Positions 7,689 to 14,703 of a stretch of DNA of 21,745 nucleotides are shown one piece after another (position 1 is the stretch's first letter; each line of letters begins with the position of its first letter). The DNA is from an uncultured Ezakiella sp. GTDB lineage: Bacteria > Bacillota > Clostridia > Tissierellales > Peptoniphilaceae. The stretch spans positions 1-21,745 of the forward strand of contig NZ_CALTVH010000016.1 of assembly GCF_943913045.1 (NCBI RefSeq), read 5' to 3'. Both the position numbers and the translations under genes were made by a program. The notes under the pieces are model-generated. The model saw only the letters and a list, made by a program, of their open reading frames with translations. It was not told the DNA's origin and searched no databases.

Positions 7689-8619
7689 TCGTGAAGTGCT
7701 AGTAGATGTTAAAGATTTAGAAGTTACCTTTACAAATGGTAAAAGAAAATTCGTAGCAGTTAAAGGGGTTGATTTTCAAATCCACAGAGGAGAGACTTTA
7801 TCTTTAGTAGGTGAATCTGGTTCAGGAAAAACAACAATCGCTAGAGCGATAGTTAGACTGAATAAGACATCAAAGGGAGATATTATCTTTAAGGGCAAGA
7901 AGATAAATGGAGATTTATCAAAATCTGAATCAAGAGAATTAAAGAGACAGATACAAATGATTTTCCAAGATCCAGCTGCATCTCTAAATGAGAGAGCTAC
8001 AGTTGATTATTGTGTTGCTGAAGGTTTAGATAATTTCAAATTATATAAAGACGCAGAAGATAGACAAGCAAAAGTTAATGCGGCCTTAGATTCTGTTGGA
8101 CTATTACCAGAACACAAATCAAGATATCCACACGAGTTCTCAGGTGGACAGAGACAAAGAATTGGTATTGCTAGAGCGATAATAATGGAACCTGAATTGA
8201 TTGTAGCGGATGAGCCTACATCAGCATTAGACGTTTCAATTCGTGCTCAGGTTCTAAATCTACTTAATAAGTTCAAGAGAGAAAATAATTTAACTTATTT
8301 ATTCATAGCTCATGACTTATCAGTAGTTAGATATTTCTCCGATAGAATTGCAGTTATAACTGAAGGTAGAATAGTAGAAGTTGCAAAGACAGAAGATTTA
8401 TTTGCAAATCCATTGCATCCATATACTAAATCATTACTACAATCAGTTCCAATTCCTGACCCAAAAATTGAAAAGGAAAAAGAATTAATTATATATGATG
8501 CTTCAGTAGCAGGCAAAGTTACAGAAAATCATAAGTTAAGAGAAATTTATCCAGAACATTTTGTATTTTGTACAGAAGATGAAATAGAAATGTATAAAAG
8601 TCAAGTAGTTCATAAATAA
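7675..8619 (+). CDS. oppF: oligopeptide ABC transporter ATP-binding protein OppF/AmiF
   Basis: This 314-residue ATPase is the partner of OppD. Motifs: Walker A GESGSGKT (46-53), Q-loop FQDP (97-100), signature SGGQRQR (156-162), Walker B LIVADE (175-180) and H-loop His213. The extension HPYTKSLLQSVPIPDP is the usual oligopeptide-transporter C-terminal region. I chose the ATG at 7675 because AAAGGAGG (7662-7669) is 5 bases upstream; a GTG at 7669 in the same frame lies inside that ribosome binding site. It is the last gene of the transporter unit, followed by a terminator. Confidence 0.95.
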   Translation: MQENNREVLVDVKDLEVTFTNGKRKFVAVKGVDFQIHRGETLSLVGESGSGKTTIARAIVRLNKTSKGDIIFKGKKINGDLSKSESRELKRQIQMIFQDPAASLNERATVDYCVAEGLDNFKLYKDAEDRQAKVNAALDSVGLLPEHKSRYPHEFSGGQRQRIGIARAIIMEPELIVADEPTSALDVSIRAQVLNLLNKFKRENNLTYLFIAHDLSVVRYFSDRIAVITEGRIVEVAKTEDLFANPLHPYTKSLLQSVPIPDPKIEKEKELIIYDASVAGKVTENHKLREIYPEHFVFCTEDEIEMYKSQVVHK

Positions 8620-8646
8620 TAAAATTAATATTTGTTACAAATAACG

Positions 8647-8672
8647 AGGATACATAAAATGTATCCTTTTTT
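8647..8672 (+). terminator. intrinsic terminator after oppF
   Basis: A perfect 9-bp stem (AGGATACAT at 8647-8655 with ATGTATCCT at 8659-8667) with a 3-base loop runs into six T residues. It ends the oppBCDF transcript. A perfect 14-bp AT palindrome, TATATTTAAATATA, follows at 8672-8685. Confidence 0.9.
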
Positions 8673-8750
8673 ATATTTAAATATATATCAAAATGTATAT
8701 AACAAATGAATGAGTTTACACAAATTAGAACTATTAAATTTATTTAATAA

Positions 8751-8767
8751 TTTACAACAAAATTACA
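8751..8767 (-). promoter_or_regulatory. WalR (YycF)-like box upstream of the NlpC/P60 gene
   Basis: On the minus strand the site reads TGTAAT, five bases, TGTAAA. This matches the published WalR consensus TGTWAH-N5-TGTWAH at every fixed position. It ends 7 bases before the -35 of the hydrolase promoter, a position suited to activation. WalRK controls peptidoglycan hydrolase genes in Bacillota. In AT-rich DNA such matches arise by chance fairly often, so the position and the gene type carry most of the weight. Confidence 0.45.
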
Positions 8768-8774
8768 AAAAAAT

Positions 8775-8803
8775 TTGCAATTTTATATAGTTTGGTATAA
8801 AAT
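8775..8803 (+). promoter_or_regulatory. promoter of the NlpC/P60 hydrolase gene
   Basis: TTGCAA (8775-8780) and TAAAAT (8798-8803) are 17 bases apart. Transcription would start near 8810, leaving a leader of about 60 bases. Confidence 0.55.
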
Positions 8804-8813
8804 AGCTACATAA

Positions 8814-8838
8814 GTTACAAAATCATTACTAATGTAAC
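8814..8838. repeat. inverted repeat in the hydrolase gene leader
   Basis: GTTACA (8814-8819) and TGTAAC (8833-8838) are inverted around a 13-base spacer. A second small palindrome, CATTA-C-TAATG (8824-8834), overlaps its right arm. It lies just after the predicted transcription start, so it could be an operator or a 5' mRNA stem. Confidence 0.3.
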
Positions 8839-8868
8839 AATTTTATATTAAGAAGGGATGAAATTTTA

Positions 8869-9906
8869 ATGAAAAATTCGAAGTTAAAATTTGGAGTTAA
8901 AACAGTTGCAGCAACAGTTTTGACATTAACTCTGTTTACAGGATTAGCTTCAGCGAAAGAAAGATTTACATTAGATAAAAATGTAGATATTCACTTGAAT
9001 GCTTATGATGCTAAGACAGGCAGAAATAGTATTGGTAAATATTCAGCAGGTGAGTATTATATTTATAGAGAATTTAATGGTGCTATAAATATTTCAAAAA
9101 ACGAAAAACTTCCAGGGGCTTGGATATATAAAGAAGAAAAAGTAGAAGAAAATTCTGATAAGGAAGAAAAGAAAACTCAAGAAAATTCAATAGTTAAGGT
9201 GAGTGATAATGAGGTAGAATTAACAGACAGTGTTAAAATTTACATGACTGCAAATAATTCTTTAACAGGAAGAAATCCTGTTGGAACTTATTCTGAAGGA
9301 AAGTATAAAATCTTTTATAAAGTAGATGGTGCAATTAACATTACTAAAAAAGAAGGTGTTCCAGGCGGTTGGATTTCAATTGAGCAAAATGAACAAGAAA
9401 CTGAAATTTCTGAAACTGTAATTGAAGATAATGAACCAAGTTATGAATCAGTTGAAGATAAAGCGGAAGAACAAGTAGAAGAAGTTGAAGACTATGAAGA
9501 AGAGTACGTAGAAGAATCAACACCAAGCTATTCAGGATTAAAAGAGCAAATTGTTGCAACAGCAAGATCATATCTTGGATACTCATATTCATGGGCGAGT
9601 GCTAGTCCAAGTACAGGATTTGACTGTTCAGGATTAGTTAAGTATGTATATGGTTCATCCGGTATATATTTACCACATTCATCAAGCGCACAAAGTGGCA
9701 ATGGATATTATATATCAGCAGATGAATTACAAGCTGGAGATTTATTATTCTTTGGAAGCTCATCATATATATCACATGTTGGAATATATTCAGGAGAAGG
9801 AACAGTAATCCATGCTCTAAATGAAAGTACAGGAGTTGTTGAAGACAGCTTATGGAGTGGATGGAACGCGTCAAACTTCTTATTCGCTAAAAGAATTATT
9901 GACTAA
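8869..9906 (+). CDS. secreted NlpC/P60 (C40) peptidoglycan endopeptidase with two SH3-like repeats
   Basis: This 345-residue exported cell-wall hydrolase is expected to cut the peptide stems of peptidoglycan. It has a Sec signal peptide (basic start, hydrophobic 11-25, likely cleavage after ASA at 27-29). Two homologous repeats follow at about 38-87 and 120-170; both contain TGRN, G.Y..G.Y, GAINI and PG.WI, and look like SH3-type wall-binding modules. A Glu-rich linker (about 173-220) leads to the NlpC/P60 domain (about 226-345). The catalytic triad is visible: Cys253 in GFDCSGLV, His303 in SHVGIYSG and His315. AGAAGGGAT (8851-8859) sets the start. It stands alone between terminators, with its own promoter and a WalR-like box. 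Confidence 0.92.
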   Translation: MKNSKLKFGVKTVAATVLTLTLFTGLASAKERFTLDKNVDIHLNAYDAKTGRNSIGKYSAGEYYIYREFNGAINISKNEKLPGAWIYKEEKVEENSDKEEKKTQENSIVKVSDNEVELTDSVKIYMTANNSLTGRNPVGTYSEGKYKIFYKVDGAINITKKEGVPGGWISIEQNEQETEISETVIEDNEPSYESVEDKAEEQVEEVEDYEEEYVEESTPSYSGLKEQIVATARSYLGYSYSWASASPSTGFDCSGLVKYVYGSSGIYLPHSSSAQSGNGYYISADELQAGDLLFFGSSSYISHVGIYSGEGTVIHALNESTGVVEDSLWSGWNASNFLFAKRIID

Positions 9907-9922
9907 TAAATTAAAATAAACG

Positions 9923-9953
9923 AGGATTAGATGAAAAATCTAATCCTTTTTTT
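9923..9953 (+). terminator. intrinsic terminator after the hydrolase gene
   Basis: A perfect 10-bp stem (9923-9932 with 9938-9947) with a 5-base loop is followed by seven T residues. As after oppF, it starts with CGAGGAT and is followed by the palindrome TATATTTAAATATA (9953-9966). Confidence 0.9.
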
Positions 9954-10008
9954 ATATTTAAATATAATATATAATGTATTTACAAGATAAAGATATAAAG
10001 GAGAAAAT

Positions 10009-10839
10009 ATGTCAGAAAATATACTATATGATAAATTAAAATCTGTGTATGAAGATTTGAGAAGAAAGATAGATTTTAAACCTGAATTAGCAATTACATT
10101 GGGATCAGGACTAGGAAGATTAGCAGATATAGTAGAGATTGAAGAGGAAATATCATATCAGGATATAGAAGGTTTCCCAGTATCAACTGCACCTGGTCAT
10201 AAAGGAAGATTCGTATTTGCACATATACATGGAGTTCCTACTGTGATAATGCAAGGTAGAGTTCATAGATATGAAGGATATAGTGCTGCTGATACAGTTT
10301 TACCTACAAGATTAATGGGAATGATGGGAGCTAAGACTCTAATAGTAACAAATGCATGCGGTGGAGTAAACAAGGATTTTAGAATAGGAGATCTTATGAT
10401 AATAAGAGATCATATAGCTCAATTTGTTGAATCACCATTAACAGGACCTAATATAAATCAATTAGGTGTTAGATTCCCAGATATGACCGAAGTTTATAAT
10501 AAGGAACTAAGCGATAGAATTGAAAAAATAGCTAAAGAAAAGAATTTACCTGTTAAAAATGGTGTTTATTGCCAATTCTCAGGTCCAGCGTATGAAACAG
10601 CAGCGGAAGTAAAGATGGCTGGTATTTTAGGAGCTGATGCTGTGGGTATGTCGACTGCAATTGAGGCTATGGCTGCTAGACATATGGGGATGAATGTTTG
10701 TGGAATTTCTCTAATAACAAATTTAGCAACAGGAATTTCAGAAGTTGAACTTTCAGAACAAGAAGTAATTGATGAAGGAGAAAAAGCTTCAGAATACTTC
10801 ATTGATTTAGTACTTGACTTTATTAAAACATTAAAATAG
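10009..10839 (+). CDS. punA: purine nucleoside phosphorylase, trimeric class I
   Basis: This 276-residue cytosolic enzyme cleaves purine (deoxy)ribonucleosides with phosphate, giving free base and (deoxy)ribose 1-phosphate, for purine salvage. Signature segments are all present: phosphate loop GSGLG (32-36), His64 in APGHKG, GRVHRYEGY (83-91, with Arg84 and His86), TNACGG (114-119), GPAYET (192-197), VGMST (212-216) and TNLATG (237-242). Glu196 together with Asn238 is the pair that reads 6-oxopurines (guanine, hypoxanthine) in this family. The length is normal. AAAGGAGA (9997-10004) sets the start. TATAAT at 9970-9975 could be a -10, but its -35 would fall in the T-run of the preceding terminator, so the promoter is uncertain. 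A terminator follows directly. Other names for such genes are pupG and deoD. Confidence 0.95.
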   Translation: MSENILYDKLKSVYEDLRRKIDFKPELAITLGSGLGRLADIVEIEEEISYQDIEGFPVSTAPGHKGRFVFAHIHGVPTVIMQGRVHRYEGYSAADTVLPTRLMGMMGAKTLIVTNACGGVNKDFRIGDLMIIRDHIAQFVESPLTGPNINQLGVRFPDMTEVYNKELSDRIEKIAKEKNLPVKNGVYCQFSGPAYETAAEVKMAGILGADAVGMSTAIEAMAARHMGMNVCGISLITNLATGISEVELSEQEVIDEGEKASEYFIDLVLDFIKTLK

Positions 10840-10843
10840 GGAG

Positions 10844-10868
10844 AAGCCTCATGTATGAGGCTTTTTTT
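10844..10868 (+). terminator. intrinsic terminator between punA and the helicase gene
   Basis: AAGCCTCAT (10844-10852) pairs with ATGAGGCTT (10855-10863), with a very short loop, and runs into seven T residues. It begins 4 bases after the punA stop and ends only 14 bases before the helicase ATG. The helicase is therefore made either by readthrough or from a promoter inside punA. Confidence 0.85.
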
Positions 10869-10882
10869 ATGAGGAAAGAACT

Positions 10883-13657
10883 ATGAAATTAAATCTTAAA
10901 CAAAAACTTGCAGTTGAGACTATTGAGGGGCCTGTGCTAATAATTTCTGGTCCAGGAACTGGAAAGACTTTTACATTAGTCGAAAGAGTTATTCACATGG
11001 TAGGGGATTTGGGTATAGATCCGTCTAGAATTATGATTACTACTTTTACAAATAAGGCGGCCGATGAATTATTAGATAGATTATCCCTTAAATTCCAAGA
11101 AAAGAATTTGAATAAAGATATAAATGATATGAAATTAGGTAATTTTCATTCAATAGCAAGGAATATAATTGATGAATATATAGACTACACTCATTTAAAA
11201 AGAGGATATATTAATATAGACAATGTAGAGCAATCATATATTATAAATAAATACAAAAGTGAATTTAGAAAAATTCCTAATTACTCAAAATATATTAAAC
11301 AAGACTATGAGATTAAAAATATAATTCAAATCATTCATAAGATATATGAGGATGGGATTATATACAATTCTGAAGAAACAAATGAAGATTATATATTTTT
11401 CTTTAATGTATTGAAGACATATGAAAAAATTCTATCATATTATAATATATTAGATTTTTCTGGCATTTTGTATTATTCATATAAATTAATTTTAGAAAAT
11501 GAAGATATTAGAAAAAAATTACAAAGTCAGATTGATTATATCATGGTTGATGAATATCAAGATACAAATATAGTGCAAGAAAAAATTCTTGAACTTTTAC
11601 TTAATGAGAAGAAAAACATTTGTGTCGTAGGAGATGACGATCAAGCACTATATAGATTTAGAGGAGCTTCAGTTAAAAACATTTTAACATTTCCAGAAAG
11701 ATATGAAGGGACTACTATAATTAAACTCGATCAAAATTTTAGATCCGATGATAGTATTATAAGCTTTTATAGAGAATATCTAAATAATTTAATAAAAGAA
11801 AATCCTGAATTAGAAAAATATAGATATGAAAAATTATTATTTTCAGATAGATTATCAGATATGGATAGAGTAATTAAAATTTCTGCGAAAGATTATGATG
11901 ACTGGAATGAAAAAATTTATAAATATATTATGGAATTGCTTAAAACGGGAGCGATTAATAATTTAAACGAAGTAGCTTTATTATTTTCTTCCGTAAATAA
12001 TACAAATGTAACTAAGTTAATAAGTTATTTTAAAAAGAATAATATTGGCGTATATATTCCAAAGACATCTAAATTATTAAGTCAAAATGAAGTCTTAAAG
12101 CTTATAGGTGCAATATATGCCATTTTTAAACCTAATATCGAAAAGAATAAAATATACAGAAATCCTGAGACTAATAGATTTTTAGAGAACTCATATGAGA
12201 ATTTTTATAAATCCAGATTGAAAGATGATTCCTTGCACGATTTTATAAAAAGGATGAGTGGGTATCTAAACTCAGATAATTTCCAATTATCCTTAAATGA
12301 TGTTATCTATAGATTATTGGCATATAATCCATTTTTGGAATATATGAGAAAAGAAGAGAAAGCTAAGAAGATTTCTAGATTTATGGAGTTAATTGAGATA
12401 TTTTCTATTATTAATAATATGAGCATAATCAATAACAAAAATATTGATAAATTTATTAATCTATTCTTTTATGATTATTTAGATTTTATAAAGGATCAAA
12501 ATATATCAGAATTTGAAGAAGAAACCATAGTTCCAGATAAGGATAGTGTAAGTGTCATGACTATTCATGCCTCAAAAGGTATGGAATATCCTGTTGTGAT
12601 AATGGGTTCTTTATGGGATAAAGTTTATTCAAAATACAAATTTGAATTAGGAAATAAATTAGAAGATTTTTCTAAGAAATATAATAATGTCGAAGATTTT
12701 GAACCTGAAAAATATATGGATATATTAGATTTTTATAGAAAAATGTATACAGGATTTTCCAGAGCGAAAGATTTGCTAATACTTGCTGGCGTAGATAATC
12801 AACTTGGACAAATATCAAATGAGTTTAGAGAAATATTTGATTCATTAGAGGAGAAGAAAGCTAGCGAATTGAACATAGAGAAGAATCCTATTAAAGAGAA
12901 CAAAATTAAACAAAAATATTCTTACACTACAGATATTGCACCGTACAACAAATGCCCAATAGAGTACTATTATAAAAGAGTACTTAAATTCAAAGATGCT
13001 AAGACAAAGTCTCTGTATTATGGGGATATTGTCCATGAGTCAATAGAGTTTATTAATAAAAAAATTATTGCGAATGAAAAAATTAATGAAAAAATTAATG
13101 AAAAAATTGTAAGGGAACAAGTATTAAGTGTTTCTAGACAGAAATATATATTTGGTGCTGTAATGTTGAATCAAGATATTGTCGACGAAGCGTGTGACGA
13201 GGTGTTAGAGTATTTTAATGATATAAAAAATATTGGTAGACCATTAGATAGTGAATTAAATATATTAATATCTACAAATGATTATATACTAAATGGTAAT
13301 GTCGATATGATATATGAAAAAGATGGAAAGAAACATATTATGGACTTTAAAACAGGGACACCACCAGATGAAAATGGGGAACATCAATCGCTTCAAGATT
13401 ATATTAATCAGTTAAATTTATATGCTTATTTATATGAAAAAACTAAAAAGGAAGAAATAGAAACAATGTCTTTATATTTTACAAATAAAAATGCTTCTCA
13501 AAAAATATTCACTTATAAATTCGACGAGGAGAAAAATAAAAAAGTTCTAGAAAATATAGATGAAACTATAAGAAAAATTGAAAATAAAGAATTTAATTTT
13601 GATGATAAATGCGTATCGGAAAAATCATTATTAAGATTTTTTATAAACAAGCTTTAG
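10883..13657 (+). CDS. UvrD-like DNA helicase fused to a RecB-type PD-(D/E)XK nuclease
   Basis: This 924-residue protein is a superfamily 1 3'-5' helicase. Visible motifs: Walker A GPGTGKT (23-29), TFTNKAA (motif Ia), DEYQD (223-227), GDDDQALYRFRG (motif III), QNFRSD (motif IV), TIHASKGMEYP (560-570) and GFSRAKD (624-630). The last 230 residues are a RecB/Cas4-type nuclease: CPIEYYYKRVL (from Cys691), GDIVHE with His718, VDMIYE with Asp808, DFKTG with Asp821 and Lys823, then the QLNLYAYLYE helix. Only two cysteines (691 and 910) sit where AddB/AdnB enzymes place four Fe-S ligands. It is shorter than AddA (about 1200) and longer than PcrA (about 740). The architecture resembles AdnA/AdnB, so a role in DNA break processing is an inference. 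The start follows a weak GAGGAAAG site. Three 12-bp in-frame repeats lie in the nuclease region. Confidence 0.9.
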   Translation: MKLNLKQKLAVETIEGPVLIISGPGTGKTFTLVERVIHMVGDLGIDPSRIMITTFTNKAADELLDRLSLKFQEKNLNKDINDMKLGNFHSIARNIIDEYIDYTHLKRGYINIDNVEQSYIINKYKSEFRKIPNYSKYIKQDYEIKNIIQIIHKIYEDGIIYNSEETNEDYIFFFNVLKTYEKILSYYNILDFSGILYYSYKLILENEDIRKKLQSQIDYIMVDEYQDTNIVQEKILELLLNEKKNICVVGDDDQALYRFRGASVKNILTFPERYEGTTIIKLDQNFRSDDSIISFYREYLNNLIKENPELEKYRYEKLLFSDRLSDMDRVIKISAKDYDDWNEKIYKYIMELLKTGAINNLNEVALLFSSVNNTNVTKLISYFKKNNIGVYIPKTSKLLSQNEVLKLIGAIYAIFKPNIEKNKIYRNPETNRFLENSYENFYKSRLKDDSLHDFIKRMSGYLNSDNFQLSLNDVIYRLLAYNPFLEYMRKEEKAKKISRFMELIEIFSIINNMSIINNKNIDKFINLFFYDYLDFIKDQNISEFEEETIVPDKDSVSVMTIHASKGMEYPVVIMGSLWDKVYSKYKFELGNKLEDFSKKYNNVEDFEPEKYMDILDFYRKMYTGFSRAKDLLILAGVDNQLGQISNEFREIFDSLEEKKASELNIEKNPIKENKIKQKYSYTTDIAPYNKCPIEYYYKRVLKFKDAKTKSLYYGDIVHESIEFINKKIIANEKINEKINEKIVREQVLSVSRQKYIFGAVMLNQDIVDEACDEVLEYFNDIKNIGRPLDSELNILISTNDYILNGNVDMIYEKDGKKHIMDFKTGTPPDENGEHQSLQDYINQLNLYAYLYEKTKKEEIETMSLYFTNKNASQKIFTYKFDEEKNKKVLENIDETIRKIENKEFNFDDKCVSEKSLLRFFINKL
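13073..13108 (+). repeat. three perfect 12-bp tandem repeats inside the helicase-nuclease gene
   Basis: AATGAAAAAATT occurs three times in a row (13073-13084, 13085-13096, 13097-13108). It encodes a repeated E-K-I-N unit after the His718 helix of the nuclease domain. Because the unit is 12 bases, copy-number changes keep the reading frame. Confidence 0.9.
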
Positions 13658-13704
13658 AATGACTAGAACTCAATTTTTGTGTGCTTTATATATATTCCAT
13701 AATT

Positions 13705-13713
13705 TGATATAAT
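13705..13713 (+). promoter_or_regulatory. extended -10 promoter for the yybS-to-serS operon
   Basis: TGATATAAT (13705-13713) is a perfect TATAAT with the upstream TG of an extended -10 element. The -35 (TTTATA at 13685-13690) is poor. The start would be near 13720, leaving a very short leader. No terminator is seen between the helicase stop and this site, so readthrough from the helicase gene may add to expression. Confidence 0.5.
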
Positions 13714-13737
13714 GAATGCTATAGAATGGAGTTTTTT

Positions 13738-14703
13738 ATGAAAGAAAATAAAAGAATAATAAATTCAGAATATATATTGGATATAGTGTTTTCAACTATA
13801 ATATCTATAGCATTTATATATTTTTTATCAAGCACTGGATTTTTTATGTTTTTTGCAGCAATCCCTTTTATAGTATTATCTGTAAAATATGGATATATTG
13901 AATCTAGTATATCTTTTATTATATCGCTGATTATATCAGCCTTGCTTATAGATATTTATATTGCAATATATGCTTTTGTATTTATACTTTCTATAGGACT
14001 AAGTATATCTATTATGATTAGAAAAAAACAAAGTTTGCAAAAAGTATTAATATATACGACTATTGTATCATTTTCATTAATAATTTTAGGATTAGGAATA
14101 TTTTATTTTATTAGTGATACAAATCCTATTTTAGTAATAAAAAATACCTTTATAGAAGCTATTAATAGTTTTGAGAATGTAATAAAAAATGATATCAATT
14201 TTGATTCAAAAGAAATAACAAATCAAATAGTTTTATTAAAGAGCATGGTAGATTATATTATAAGCGTATTACCAGCATTATTATTGATATCCAGTATTAC
14301 TGTAGCTATTAGTAATTCACTAATAAGTATAAAATTATTGAATAAAACAGGGATAGACATTTATAAAAATATAAAGATAAACAGAGTAAATATTATTAAA
14401 TCACTAAGCCCATTAATGAGTTTTATGTCTCTAATATTTGTAATATTTTATATCGGAGGATTTGAGAACAGCGATTTGTTTATTAATAATATAAGCACGA
14501 TATTGATGTTTTTATTATTTTTAAATGGGGTTTTATTATTAGATTATTTAATGGAAGATAGATTCAACCCTTTTGTAAGATTTCTAATAATTATTTTGAT
14601 AGTATTTTTATTGCAAGGATTTTTATTAATAGCAATTTTAGGATTGCTAGATGGAATAATGAACTTTAAAAAGAAAATTGAGGCTCAAAGAAATGGACAA
14701 TAA
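13738..14703 (+). CDS. yybS: DUF2232 (YybS-like) membrane protein
   Basis: This 321-residue, very hydrophobic protein has about eight predicted membrane helices. A longer hydrophilic loop (roughly residues 130-170) lies in the middle, and the C-terminus is basic. I assign it to DUF2232 mainly from hydrophobicity and from the gene order yybS-gdpP-rplI-dnaB, which B. subtilis shares; the biochemical function is unknown. The ATG at 13738 is preferred because TGGAG (13727-13731) is 6 bases upstream. An in-frame ATG at 13726 overlaps that site and has no ribosome binding site of its own. The stop overlaps gdpP by 11 bases. Confidence 0.75.
   Translation: MKENKRIINSEYILDIVFSTIISIAFIYFLSSTGFFMFFAAIPFIVLSVKYGYIESSISFIISLIISALLIDIYIAIYAFVFILSIGLSISIMIRKKQSLQKVLIYTTIVSFSLIILGLGIFYFISDTNPILVIKNTFIEAINSFENVIKNDINFDSKEITNQIVLLKSMVDYIISVLPALLLISSITVAISNSLISIKLLNKTGIDIYKNIKINRVNIIKSLSPLMSFMSLIFVIFYIGGFENSDLFINNISTILMFLLFLNGVLLLDYLMEDRFNPFVRFLIIILIVFLLQGFLLIAILGLLDGIMNFKKKIEAQRNGQ

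Noticed and set aside
14678..14692. TTG start for gdpP at 14678
   Set aside because: The ATG at 14693 has GAGG upstream and gives a normal 659-residue protein.
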